64,000 nt of DNA, taken from assembly GCF_000423905.1 (NCBI RefSeq), contig NZ_AUIW01000003.1:1-64000 (forward strand). Reading direction: 5' to 3'. Shown piece by piece: positions 15,973-26,757 of this stretch. Below the pieces are notes generated by a model. It had not been told where the DNA came from. It searched no databases and saw nothing but the letters and a program-made list of their open reading frames with translations. Position numbers and translations under genes: made by a program. The stretch is from Thermus antranikianii DSM 12462 (GTDB taxonomy: Bacteria > Deinococcota > Deinococci > Deinococcales > Thermaceae). Each line of letters opens with the position of its first letter. Position 1 is the stretch's first letter.

Positions 15973-16698
15973 CTAGAGGGGGCCCGTGAGTTCCAGGCCT
16001 AGGGCAAAGCCCCCGTCGCCGTACCTTACCCACACCCCCACCTCTCCCTTCCCTTCGGGGTCCAGGGCGTACCCCGCCCGCAGGAGGAGGGCTCCCCCGG
16101 GGGGCTCCAGCCCCAGAGGCAGGGAGAGGGAGGTCCCAAGCCCTAGGCTCCACACCTCGTTGGCCACCAGGGATAAGCCCAAGCCCAGCCCCAGGAGAGG
16201 CACACCGCCCCGGGGGTAGGAGACCCCCAGGGCCCAGGTGGCCACCACCGGATCCCTGAGGAGGCTCCCACTGGCCTCCCCTTCCAGGGCCCAGGGGTAC
16301 CCCAGCCCCAGGCGCACCCGGGGGCGGCCCCAGAGGTCGGGAAACCGGTAGGCCAGCCCCACCCCAAGGGAAGGCCTGCCCTCCCCTCGCCAGAGGACTT
16401 CCCCTGCCTCCCCGTAGTCCCGCCTCTCCCCAAAGAGGGTGTAGCCGCCCCCCAGCCTGCCCTCCAGGAAGAGGTCTGGAGCCACCCGGTAGCTGAGACC
16501 CAAGGACAGGCTCAATCCGTGCCCCACCCGCAGGAAAGCGTAGGGACCCCGTTCGTCCGCCCCCACCCCTTGGAGGGCAGAGGGGGCGTAGGAGAGGGTG
16601 AGGCGGTAGCCCAGGGGGGGCTCCTCCGCCGGGCGCAAGGGGTCCACCTGGGCCAGGGCCCAGGCGGCGAAGGCCAGGAAGAGGGGCAGAAGCCTCAA
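15973..16698 (-). CDS. Exported protein with predicted outer-membrane beta-barrel
   Basis: 241 residues with a signal peptide (LLPLFLAFAAWALA-Q). The mature part consists of repeated amphipathic beta strands rich in Gly, Leu and Tyr (LSLSLGLSYRVAPDLFLEGRL, LGVGLAYRFP, RVRLGLGYP, WSLGLGTSLSLPLGL). The strand count suits a small 8-12-stranded barrel; no family is recognised. The TTG at 16698 is chosen because GGGGGAGG precedes it and because TTGA overlaps the TGA stop of the C39-type peptidase gene. This coupling ties the two products functionally. Confidence 0.6.
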   Translation of the reverse strand: MRLLPLFLAFAAWALAQVDPLRPAEEPPLGYRLTLSYAPSALQGVGADERGPYAFLRVGHGLSLSLGLSYRVAPDLFLEGRLGGGYTLFGERRDYGEAGEVLWRGEGRPSLGVGLAYRFPDLWGRPRVRLGLGYPWALEGEASGSLLRDPVVATWALGVSYPRGGVPLLGLGLGLSLVANEVWSLGLGTSLSLPLGLEPPGGALLLRAGYALDPEGKGEVGVWVRYGDGGFALGLELTGPL

Positions 16699-17360
16699 GG
16701 CCACCTCCCCCCGAGGGCCTCCAGCCGGCGAAGCCGGGAAAGCGCCCAGGAGAGCTCCGCCTCCTGGTTGGCCCTTACCCGCCCCATCTGGGCCGCCGAC
16801 CGGGGAAGGGCCAGCAGGATGACCCCGGAGAAGCCCTTCTCCGTCACTAGGGCCTCTATGGGTACGATGCGCCGGCCCCACGAGGAGTCGGCGAGGAGCA
16901 CCTGGGCAGGGCCGCCCCCGGGCGGGTCCACGAGACCCGCGATCACCAGGAAGTGGAGCTGGGGCTTGGTGACGTGACCGATGACCGGAAGCCCGCCCCA
17001 GCGGAAGTAGTCAGCGAGCTGCTCCAGGTTCACCCTGTAGGCCCTCACCTCGTACCCCCGCCCCTCCAGGTACCGCTTCAGGGAAAGGGCGGTAAGCCCC
17101 TCCCGCGGGTCCTTCCCCGAGGCCTCCGTCTCACGCACGGCCACCTTTAGGACCTCGCCTTCCGTGGCCGGGTCGTCATAGTAGTGGGTGAGCAGCGTGG
17201 CCACCGCCGCCGCGCCGCAGGTGTACCAGTCCGTCTGGCCGACGACGTGGGTGTAGCGAAGGGTGCGATAAGAAGACAGGGCACTTGCTTCGGCAAAAAA
17301 CACCCAGAAGAGAAGTGGGAGGATGAGATGCAATATAGGAGCCGCGGGGACACAAGCCAT
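16695..17360 (-). CDS. C39-type (papain-like) peptidase domain protein, exported
   Basis: 221 residues. A hydrophobic N-terminal segment (residues 9-26) serves as signal peptide or anchor. The catalytic domain matches the peptidase C39 / C39-like pattern: Cys48 in QTDWYTCGAAAVATLL, His136 in KPQLHFLVIAGL and Asp158 in LLADSSWG. In bacteriocin systems C39 domains cut leader peptides after double glycine, but stand-alone exported members have other roles. It is followed by the beta-barrel gene (TTGA overlap). Twelve bases upstream lies a remnant of an IS end, so its original promoter may be lost. Confidence 0.8.
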   Translation of the reverse strand: MACVPAAPILHLILPLLFWVFFAEASALSSYRTLRYTHVVGQTDWYTCGAAAVATLLTHYYDDPATEGEVLKVAVRETEASGKDPREGLTALSLKRYLEGRGYEVRAYRVNLEQLADYFRWGGLPVIGHVTKPQLHFLVIAGLVDPPGGGPAQVLLADSSWGRRIVPIEALVTEKGFSGVILLALPRSAAQMGRVRANQEAELSWALSRLRRLEALGGRWP

Positions 17361-17371
17361 CTTTTGACTTA

Positions 17372-17450
17372 CGCCTTCCTGTGTTACCTCTTAGCTCCAC
17401 CCTAGCCATCCTGAGTAGAACCAGCCTGGTGTTCGATCTGACAAGAAAAT
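17372..17450 (-). mobile_element. Remnant of an IS end related to the 14249-15209 element
   Basis: On the minus strand the sequence encodes RLVLLRMARVEL followed by GAGGTAACACAGGAAGG. The intact copy at 15209 has SRVLLKMAGVEL followed by GAGGTAGCACACGAAGG. So the last transposase codons and the inverted repeat survive, diverged, while the rest is gone. It fills most of the gap between the C39-type gene and the small membrane-protein gene. Confidence 0.6.
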
Positions 17451-17466
17451 CATCAAAGGCTAAGAC

Positions 17467-17754
17467 TCAGTATCCGCGGGAGTAGAAAAGAACAACAAGA
17501 AATGATAAACCCACAACAATTAAGGCGACCAAGGAAAGAACGCCCAAAGCACGCCATTCGCCAACCTTTTTCACCCAAGAGAGTGTGGCATGATACAGGA
17601 AACTGAAGAAAAAGGCCTGCAACAGTAGCCCAGGAGCTTCTCTAGCCTCTACTCTTTTGTCGAGCACCAACGTAAACAGGTTAATAAGTCCAAAGAAAGC
17701 TAAAGCCACAAAAAGAAAGGATTGCCAAGGCCTAAGTTTCCACATCATCGCCAT
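17467..17754 (-). CDS. Small membrane protein, unknown
   Basis: 95 residues with two or three hydrophobic helices (about 12-31, 42-60, 70-92) and basic loops. The DNA is visibly poorer in G+C than its surroundings. The start could be any of three ATG codons (17754, 17748, 17745); GAGGT lies just before them. It follows the glycine-rich peptide gene by three bases. In a bacteriocin-like arrangement this position is typical for an immunity protein, which is only a suggestion. Confidence 0.5.
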   Translation of the reverse strand: MAMMWKLRPWQSFLFVALAFFGLINLFTLVLDKRVEAREAPGLLLQAFFFSFLYHATLSWVKKVGEWRALGVLSLVALIVVGLSFLVVLFYSRGY

Positions 17755-17757
17755 ACC

Positions 17758-18132
17758 TCACCAAGGCGAAGTTAAGAGTCCAAACACAAATCCATAAACA
17801 AAACCTTTACCAACGTTCGCCGCAAAGTCACGAGCATTCGCATGGCAACGCCCGGTATTGCAACCTATGGCTGCATCTACCGTATACGCTAAAGCAGCAC
17901 TAATCGCCCCTGAAAGACCACCAATAACCCCCGCGATAACTCCCTCTCCCTCGTAAAGAGCTAGCTCCTCATCCGAAAGAAGCGAAGGAGATTCAAGCAA
18001 GGAAGTAGCCCACTCAACTGTTTGAACTTCACCCCGTACTCCCAGGGCCAGGATGTGCCCCTGCGCCCTAGCGCCCAACGGGGCATAGGCCAAAAGCCCA
18101 AAGGCCATCAGCACCAAGAGGAATTTGCGCAT
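17758..18132 (-). CDS. Exported glycine-zipper peptide, unknown
   Basis: 124 residues. Signal peptide MRKFLLVLMAFGLLAYAPLGARA with cleavage near 23. The mature part has an acidic segment, then GEGVIAGVIGGLSGAISAALAY, a hydrophobic glycine-zipper helix, a C-X4-C pair (CNTGRC) and a second glycine-containing hydrophobic segment (GKGFVYGFVFGLL). This layout resembles membrane-active peptides. Base composition is lower in G+C than the neighbours. Together with the membrane protein and the C39-type peptidase it may form one secreted-peptide locus; no homologue is recalled. Confidence 0.55.
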   Translation of the reverse strand: MRKFLLVLMAFGLLAYAPLGARAQGHILALGVRGEVQTVEWATSLLESPSLLSDEELALYEGEGVIAGVIGGLSGAISAALAYTVDAAIGCNTGRCHANARDFAANVGKGFVYGFVFGLLTSPW

Positions 18133-18189
18133 GGCTCAACCCCCTCAAGGGTGAGGTTACCACGCCCCCCCCCCTTCCTGTCAAGAAGC

Positions 18190-19378
18190 TGTAGTCGGTC
18201 AACACATTTGAGACTCTGTGGGGACCGCCTCCCCCCGTATTCTAGCCAGGTACTCTAAAGGGGCCAGGCCCCCCAAGGCCCGGTGGGGTCGCCGGCGGTT
18301 GTAGTGGTCCAGGTAGGCGTCAAGCTCCCTTTGGAGCTCGGGGATCTGTGAAGGCAACGGTCGTGTGTAGAACTCATCCCTAAAGGTCCGCTGCATCCGC
18401 TCCACGTGACCATTGAGCTTGGGGCTCCTCGGAGGAAGAACGAAGAGCTTAACGCCCAAACGTTCACAGACCTCCTCAAAATCGGACATAAACTCGCTGC
18501 CCCCATCCACCTGCACCGCACGGATAGGAAAAGGCGCTCGCACCATCAGGCGGGCAAGAAAGCTGGCCGCCAGGTTGGCCGTGGCTCGGGTGTGGACTTC
18601 CGCAAGGGAGAAACGGGTGAAGAGGTCGACGGCCGAGAAGTGCTGGATCCTCTCCCCAGGGCCCAGGGTCACGGTGAGGGTATCCACCTGGATAAGGTCG
18701 CCAGGGTGACCCACCTCGTATCCCTTGGGCTTCCTTTGCGCATAGGGCCTCCTGGGTCTTCGCCCCCCCTTCCCCCGCCGGGCCTGGGCCAGAAAGGCGG
18801 CTACGCTTTCCACGCGGCCGTGTGCTTCCAGGTAGGCCAGGATCCGCCCCACGGTGCGCTCGCTCACCGCAAAGCCCTCCTTCCTTAGGGTCAGCCAAAT
18901 CGGCCAGCGGCCCCAGGTGGGGTTCTCCTTCCTTAGGGCTTCCACCCGGATCAGCAGATCGGAAGACCAGTAAATCCTCCGCCGCAAGCGCTGCGGTTCA
19001 TTTGGGGTAGGGGCCCCAAAGCGGACGTCTTGACCGAGGCTTAAGACCGGCAAGGCCCTCTTCCTTGAGGCGTTTCCGCCAGCGGTAATAGGTGGCCCGG
19101 CTGATCCCCAAAAGCTCCTGGATCTCGGGCCAGCCCACCCGGTATTTCCTGAGCGCCTCCACCTGTTTGAGCTTCCGTAAGCGGTCCTGAACCGTGGGAT
19201 CGCTGGCCCCGGCCGCAAGGTAGCCCTTCGGGCTGACCTTGGAGTTCCCGGGCCTTCCGCGCTCCCCGCAAAACCTCTTTGCCAACCGTGGTAAGCTGCA
19301 TCCGTGGGGACCCCCTCTCTTCTGGAGTGGTCCCCACATTTTTACTCGTCCAGTCTCACATGTGTCTGTCCGGGTTCA
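18190..19378 (-). mobile_element. IS481-like element, 1189 bp
   Basis: The ends begin TGTAGTCGG at 18190 and, on the other strand, TGAACCCGG at 19378. Both terminal regions share ACACAT(T/G)TGAGACT and, further in, TGTGGGGACC. The pentamer GAAGC flanks both sides (18185-18189 and 19379-19383) as target duplication. It carries a DDE transposase in broken frames. It lies upstream of the glycine-zipper gene. Confidence 0.85.
18199..19301 (-). pseudogene. IS481-like transposase, two frame disruptions
   Basis: The likely original start reads MQLTTVGKEVLRGARKA (19301). A frame change follows before NSKVSPKGYL..., which leads to the helix-turn-helix (YRVGWPEIQELLGISRATYYRWRKRL). A second change occurs near 19004 (CCC-AAA-TGA). 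The remaining frame holds the rve-type catalytic core: Asp in GDLIQVDTLTV, Asp in VQVDGGSEF and Glu in NGHVERMQRTF. With two indels the copy is probably dead. Confidence 0.8.
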
Positions 19379-19452
19379 GAAGCTTTCAAGAAGGTGCAAT
19401 CCCCCACCCCGCCCGTCCGGGACTGGCGAGAGGGGAGAAGGCGCCGAGAAGC

Positions 19453-22476
<3,024 letters not shown>

Positions 22477-22491
22477 TTGCCAAAGGCCCCT

Positions 22492-22518
22492 GGCCCCCGG
22501 GCAAGCCGGGGGCCTTTT
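22492..22518 (+). terminator. Intrinsic terminator of the S8 protease gene
   Basis: Stem GGCCCCCGG / CCGGGGGCC with a five-base loop, followed by TTTT. The apgM promoter begins six bases later. Confidence 0.8.
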
Positions 22519-22523
22519 GCCCA

Positions 22524-22529
22524 TAAAAT
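22524..22529 (+). promoter_or_regulatory. -10 element of apgM (leaderless)
   Basis: TAAAAT, six bases before the ATG at 22536. Confidence 0.55.
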
Positions 22530-22535
22530 GGCGGC

Positions 22536-23756
22536 ATGGACCTCTTCGCCGTGTTCAAGGAACTTCAGCAAAAAAGCGAGACCAAGATCCTCCTGGTGGT
22601 CCTGGACGGGGTGGGGGGGCTTCCCCTCGAGCCCGGGGGGCCCACGGAGCTGGAGGCCGCCAGAACCCCGAACCTAGACCGGTTGGCGGGGGAAAGCGCC
22701 CTCGGCCTCCTCACCCCGGTCTACCCCGGCCTTACCCCGGGCTCCGGCCCCGGGCACCTGGCCCTTTTCGGCTACGACCCCTTCCGCTACCTGGTGGGCC
22801 GGGGGGCCCTAAGCGCCCTGGGCCTCGGCGTGGACTTCCGGGATGGGGACGTGGCCTTAAGGGGGAACTTCGCCACCTTGGGCCCAGATGGACAGGTCCT
22901 GGACCGCCGGGCGGGCCGCCCCAGCACGGAGGAGAACCAACGGGTGGTGGCCAAACTCCAGGAGGCCATCCCCCGCATTGAGGACGTGGCGGTCTACTTC
23001 TACACGGAAAGCGAACACCGCTTCCTGGTGGTCCTCCGGGGCGAGGGCCTGGGGGATGGCCTCACGGACACCGACCCCCAGAAGACCGGCCTCCCTCCCC
23101 TCGAGGCCCAGGCCCTGGACGAAGCCTCCAGGAAAACCGCCCGGGTGGTGAACCTCCTTTCGGCGCGCATCCGGGAGGTGCTCAGGGACGAGCCCAAGAT
23201 CAACGGGGCGCTTTTCCGGGGCGCCTCAAGAAGGCCTTCCTTTCCCAGCATGACGGAGGTCTACGGGGTCAGGGCGGCCGCCATCGCCAGCTACCCCATG
23301 TACAAGGGTCTGGCCAGCCTGGTGGGCATGGAGGTCCTGCCCGTGGAAGGGGAAGGCGATGCCCACGAGGGGAAGCTCAAGGCCCTTCGGGAAAACTGGG
23401 AGAGCTACGACTTTTTTTACCTCCACTTCAAGAAGACCGACGCCAAGGGGGAAGATGGGGATTTCCCGGGCAAGGTGGCGGAGATCGAGCGCTTCGACGC
23501 CCTTCTTCCGGACATCCTTGCCCTAAAGCCGGACGTTCTGGCCATCACCGGGGATCACTCCACCCCCGCCCTCCTGAGGGCCCATTCCTGGCACCCTGTG
23601 CCCCTCCTCCTCAAGGCCCCTTACCTGCGAAGGGATGCCGCCCAGCGCTTCACGGAAAGCGAGGCCGCCAAGGGAAGCCTGGGCCACCTGAGAGGGATGG
23701 AGCTCATGCCCCTCCTCCTTGCCCATGCGGGAAAACTTCTCAAGTACGGGGCCTAG
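22536..23756 (+). CDS. apgM: 2,3-bisphosphoglycerate-independent phosphoglycerate mutase, archaeal type
   Basis: 406 residues of the alkaline-phosphatase superfamily ApgM group. Metal-binding Asp in [10 protein letters not shown], the nucleophile region [30 protein letters not shown], and the C-terminal metal site ITGDHSTPA. It interconverts 3- and 2-phosphoglycerate in glycolysis and gluconeogenesis. Leaderless promoter. Confidence 0.95.
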   Translation: MDLFAVFKELQQKSETKILLVVLDGVGGLPLEPGGPTELEAARTPNLDRLAGESALGLLTPVYPGLTPGSGPGHLALFGYDPFRYLVGRGALSALGLGVDFRDGDVALRGNFATLGPDGQVLDRRAGRPSTEENQRVVAKLQEAIPRIEDVAVYFYTESEHRFLVVLRGEGLGDGLTDTDPQKTGLPPLEAQALDEASRKTARVVNLLSARIREVLRDEPKINGALFRGASRRPSFPSMTEVYGVRAAAIASYPMYKGLASLVGMEVLPVEGEGDAHEGKLKALRENWESYDFFYLHFKKTDAKGEDGDFPGKVAEIERFDALLPDILALKPDVLAITGDHSTPALLRAHSWHPVPLLLKAPYLRRDAAQRFTESEAAKGSLGHLRGMELMPLLLAHAGKLLKYGA

Positions 23757-23763
23757 ATCCTGG

Positions 23764-23769
23764 TAAACT
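23764..23769 (+). promoter_or_regulatory. -10 element of the Uma2 gene
   Basis: TAAACT, eight bases before the ATG at 23778 and beginning eight bases after the apgM stop. Confidence 0.5.
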
Positions 23770-23777
23770 GGGAGAAC

Positions 23778-24317
23778 ATGGTTCGCCACCGCATCCGCAA
23801 GGAGGAGTTTGAAGCCCTCCTTAGGGAGGTGCCGGAAGGGGTGCGGCTTGAGCTCCTGGACGGGGAGGTTTACGAGATGGCCCCCATCGGTAGCGGACAC
23901 GCGGGGCTGGTTTCCTACCTGGCCAAGACTTTGGAAAGGCTCTACGGGGACCGGGCCATCGTCTCGGTACAAAACCCCATCCTTCTAAATCCCTTTTCCC
24001 TGCCTCAACCGGACATTGCCCTGCTAAAGCCCCGAGAGGACTTCTACGTCCAGTCCTTCCCCGAGCCAACGGACATCCTCCTGGTGGTGGAGGTGGCGTA
24101 TACCACCAAGGACATGGACGGAAAGAAGTTGGCCCTTTACGCCCAAGCGGGCATCCCGGAAAGCTGGCTGGTGGACGGGGAAACCAGCCTCCTGGAGGTC
24201 TACCGGGAGCCCCGGGGAGGCCTTTACCGTCTAAAGCGCCTGGTGGAACCGGGAGAGGAGGTGGCACCCGAGGGCCTAGGGGCCCCCTCCCTCGTCTGGC
24301 GCCCCCCCAGGCCCTAG
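23778..24317 (+). CDS. Uma2 family (DUF820) restriction-endonuclease-fold protein
   Basis: 179 residues. Hallmarks of the Uma2/DUF820 group are ELLDGEVYEMAPIGSGHAGLVSYLA, QPDIALLKP with the active-site Asp, VVEVAYTT with the catalytic Glu, and DMDGKKLALYAQAGIPESWLVD. The PD-(D/E)XK-like nuclease core is inferred from the family; biological roles are mostly unknown, and members often occur near mobile DNA. Convergent with nrnA (4-base overlap of stops). Confidence 0.88.
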   Translation: MVRHRIRKEEFEALLREVPEGVRLELLDGEVYEMAPIGSGHAGLVSYLAKTLERLYGDRAIVSVQNPILLNPFSLPQPDIALLKPREDFYVQSFPEPTDILLVVEVAYTTKDMDGKKLALYAQAGIPESWLVDGETSLLEVYREPRGGLYRLKRLVEPGEEVAPEGLGAPSLVWRPPRP

Positions 24318-25291
24318 AGGTACCCTGCCCGCCGAAGCTCTTCCGCCACCGCCTCGAGGACCAGCTCGTAGGCCCGGTCCAGGTCAACGTCCTTTAAGGT
24401 GGCCCCGGCAGCAGGTACATGCCCCCCACCCCCAAGCTTCACGGCGATGTTCTGGGCGGAAACCCCGCCCCGGGAGCGGATGGATACCTTCACCCCTTCC
24501 TCCCGCTTGCGCAGGAAGACGGAAACCACGCTCCCCTCCACGTAGCGGATGAGCCCCACGAAGTCGTCGGAGTCCTCCTCCTCCCGCTTGGCATCCTCGG
24601 GAAGGTGGGCGGTGACGAGAAGCCCCCCAAAGTGGAAGGCCACGGTGGAAAGCACCTGTCCCATAAGGCGGAAGTAGGAGGGGGGGCGGAACTGAAGCCG
24701 ATCCGTAAGCTCGGCCAGCTTCACCCCGTACCCCACCAACTCCGCCGCCACCCGCAGGACCTCGGGCGTGGTGTTGGCGAAGCGGAAGTTACCGGTGTCG
24801 GTGAGGATGCCGGTGAGGACGGGGGTCGCGATCTCCGCCGTCCACTCCACCCCAAGGAGATCAATGAGGTCCTTCACCATCTGGGCGGTGGCCGCCTTGG
24901 AGGGATCCACCACGGCGATATGCCCGAAACGGGGATTGGTGCCGTGGTGGTCAATGTTGATCACAAAACCCTCCACCGGCACCCCCACCACCCGGCTAGG
25001 CTCGGCGCTGTCCAGGGCCACCAGGGTAGCCCCCACGGGAAGCTTGTCCACGGGATCCGAGTACTCCTCCTCCTTCGGCAAAAAGCGCAGGAACCTAGGG
25101 GGCTCGGCCACCCAGTAGGCCTCTTTGCCCAGGGCCTTAAGGGCCCGGTATAAGCCTAAGGAGCTTCCTATAGCATCCCCATCGGGGTCCACGTGGGTGG
25201 CGATGTAGATGGGGCCTTCCACCGCCTTCAAGACCTCGGCCACCAGGCGCATCTTTTCCCAGTACCTGGGATCGGGAGCGTTCCCGTCCAT
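24314..25291 (-). CDS. nrnA: DHH phosphoesterase, NrnA-like (oligoribonuclease / pAp phosphatase)
   Basis: 325 residues. DHH domain: ATHVDPDGDAIGSSLGLYRAL, LVALDSAEP and INIDHHGTN; DHHA1 domain with GGGGHVPAAGATL. This matches bifunctional NrnA proteins, which degrade short RNA oligonucleotides and 3'-phosphoadenosine 5'-phosphate. The ATG is seven bases from a TAGGGT -10 element next to the vapC stop, so it has its own leaderless promoter. Confidence 0.92.
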   Translation of the reverse strand: MDGNAPDPRYWEKMRLVAEVLKAVEGPIYIATHVDPDGDAIGSSLGLYRALKALGKEAYWVAEPPRFLRFLPKEEEYSDPVDKLPVGATLVALDSAEPSRVVGVPVEGFVINIDHHGTNPRFGHIAVVDPSKAATAQMVKDLIDLLGVEWTAEIATPVLTGILTDTGNFRFANTTPEVLRVAAELVGYGVKLAELTDRLQFRPPSYFRLMGQVLSTVAFHFGGLLVTAHLPEDAKREEEDSDDFVGLIRYVEGSVVSVFLRKREEGVKVSIRSRGGVSAQNIAVKLGGGGHVPAAGATLKDVDLDRAYELVLEAVAEELRRAGYL

Positions 25292-25298
25292 AGGCTAT

Positions 25299-25304
25299 AC
25301 CCTA
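25299..25304 (-). promoter_or_regulatory. -10 element of nrnA (leaderless)
   Basis: TAGGGT on the minus strand, seven bases before the ATG, squeezed into the 13-bp gap after the vapC stop. Confidence 0.55.
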
Positions 25305-25724
25305 TCACGCAAAGGGGTTTCTCACCTCTAGCCCTCCATAGACCCCAGGGTGCAGGTCCTCGCTCCATACCACCTGGGCCTTTAGGGCCCGGGCGCTTTG
25401 CAGGATGAGGGCATCCCAGAAGGAGATCCGGTGGCGCTCTGCCAGGTGGGTGGCCTTAAGAACATCCCCTAGGGTGGGCTCGTGCACCCAGGCCTTACCG
25501 AGGTCGGTCAAGATCTGGCGGGCCACCTCCGGGGAAAGGGGGGCTTGGAGCTTACGGGTGGTGACCACGTAAAACTCCTGGAGCACTTGAAGGGATAACG
25601 CCAAGCGCCTTTCCACCATAAGGTGCTCCAGGAGCGCAAGGGCCCGCTCCCGTTTGGCCGGGGAGGAGCGGTCGTAGGCGTAGACCAAAACATTGGTATC
25701 CACGAACTCAGGGGGCTCTATCAT
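25305..25724 (-). CDS. PIN-domain ribonuclease (VapC-like toxin)
   Basis: 139 residues. PIN acidic residues are visible in FVDTNVLVYAYD, LQVLQEFY, SFWDALILQSA and VWSEDLHPG. Such proteins cut RNA in a metal-dependent way and are neutralised by the partner. The start overlaps the end of the ribbon-helix-helix gene by 17 bases, consistent with a VapBC operon. Confidence 0.88.
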   Translation of the reverse strand: MIEPPEFVDTNVLVYAYDRSSPAKRERALALLEHLMVERRLALSLQVLQEFYVVTTRKLQAPLSPEVARQILTDLGKAWVHEPTLGDVLKATHLAERHRISFWDALILQSARALKAQVVWSEDLHPGVYGGLEVRNPFA

Positions 25725-25950
25725 GCACCTCCTCCCGGGAGGGCAAGGGTATGCCCCCGGTATCCAGGATTCCCTGACGCATCCAGGAAAGTTGACGGCT
25801 AAAGGCCTCTTCTAGACCCTCCTCCCGCTCCACCTCCTTCTCCAAAAGCTCCGCCACCCAGGCGTTTAGGCTCAAGCCCCGCTTCAGGGCCAAGGCCCGG
25901 GCCCGGCGCACCAGCTCTGGGGGAAGCCTTAAGGTTAAGTTTCGGCCCAT
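25708..25950 (-). CDS. Ribbon-helix-helix antitoxin (VapB/CopG-like)
   Basis: Eighty residues. NLTLRLPPELVRRARALALKRGLSLNAWVAELL is a classical ribbon-helix-helix DNA-binding unit; the C-terminal tail (about 45-80) should bind the PIN toxin. The mRNA is leaderless (TAACCT six bases before the ATG). A palindrome at 25963-25978 right upstream is the probable autoregulatory operator. Confidence 0.85.
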   Translation of the reverse strand: MGRNLTLRLPPELVRRARALALKRGLSLNAWVAELLEKEVEREEGLEEAFSRQLSWMRQGILDTGGIPLPSREEVHDRAP

Positions 25951-25956
25951 GCCCTC

Positions 25957-25978
25957 AGGTTAGCACAACATGATGTGC
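25957..25978 (-). promoter_or_regulatory. Promoter and operator of the VapBC-like operon
   Basis: -10 TAACCT (25962-25957) followed upstream by GCACAACATGATGTGC (25963-25978), a palindrome matching at 14 of 16 positions, within the -35/-10 spacer. Confidence 0.55.
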
Positions 25979-26012
25979 ATTTGGGTAGGCTAGACCCAAA
26001 CGAGAGCTTCTT

Positions 26013-26047
26013 CCGGGGCCCCCACCCTGGCAAAGGCCAGGGTGGGG
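26013..26047 (-). terminator. Hairpin ending the SDR gene (recurrent type)
   Basis: Stem CCCCACCCTGG / CCAGGGTGGGG, beginning six bases beyond the SDR stop. It is preceded on the plus strand by CCGGGGCC like the copies at 7359 and 36012. No U tract. Confidence 0.65.
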
Positions 26048-26052
26048 TAGCC

Positions 26053-26757
26053 CTAGAGGTTCCACCCCCCCGCCACCTCGAGGACCTGCCCGGTCACGTA
26101 GGGCTCCCGCACGAAGAAGAGCACCGCCCGGGCGATCTCCTCGAGCAGGGCCAGACGGGCCATGGGGATCTCCTGAAGGGGTTTGGACACGGAGTTTTCC
26201 GCCACCCCCGGGGCCACCACGTTGGCGGTGATCCCCGCCTGGGCAAACCGCTTGGCGATGGCCTTGGTGTAGAGGATCACCCCGGTCTTGGCGATGGCGT
26301 AGGGGGTGATGTGGGTCCGGGCCAGGAGGTTCTGGGCCCCGGCGTAGCCCAGGTTCACGATGCGCCCATACCCCTGGGCCACCATGAGGGGAAGGACCTT
26401 CTGGGTGAGGAGGAAGGTGCTGGTGAGGTTGGAGTCCAGGATCCACCGCCACTCCTCCAGGGAAACCTCCTCTATGGGCTTATAGAGGTAATCCCCCACG
26501 TTGTTCACCAAAACGCCGATCCCTCCCAGGTGGTAGCGCACCTCCTCCACCAGGGCCAAGACCTCCTCCTCCCGGGTGAGGTCAGCCCGCACCTTGATGG
26601 CCTTGACTCCCAGGGCCTCCGCCTCGAGGCGGGTGGCCTCCGCCAGGCCCTCCGAGGTGCGGTAGTGCACCGCCACGTGAAAACCCTCCTTGGCCAGGGC
26701 CAGGAGGATGGCCCGGCCAATGCCCTTGGCGCTTCCCGTGACCAAGGCAACCCTCAT
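26053..26757 (-). CDS. Short-chain dehydrogenase/reductase, atypical catalytic region
   Basis: 234 residues, classical SDR fold: dinucleotide motif TGSAKGIGRA (8-17), NNVG at about 88, and Y-X3-K as PYAIAKTG. The Ser usually found in the strand before (IVNISS) is replaced by IVNLGYAGAQN, so the standard Ser-Tyr-Lys triad is incomplete. Related to FabG-like reductases; substrate unknown. ATGA overlap with the Nudix gene stop shows coupling. Last gene of the aroA operon. Confidence 0.85.
   Translation of the reverse strand: MRVALVTGSAKGIGRAILLALAKEGFHVAVHYRTSEGLAEATRLEAEALGVKAIKVRADLTREEEVLALVEEVRYHLGGIGVLVNNVGDYLYKPIEEVSLEEWRWILDSNLTSTFLLTQKVLPLMVAQGYGRIVNLGYAGAQNLLARTHITPYAIAKTGVILYTKAIAKRFAQAGITANVVAPGVAENSVSKPLQEIPMARLALLEEIARAVLFFVREPYVTGQVLEVAGGWNL

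Noticed and set aside
19004-19018. Programmed -1 frameshift in the IS481-like transposase
   Set aside because: The downstream frame is +1 relative to the upstream one, not -1, and an additional lesion is needed further upstream, so simple decay is more likely.
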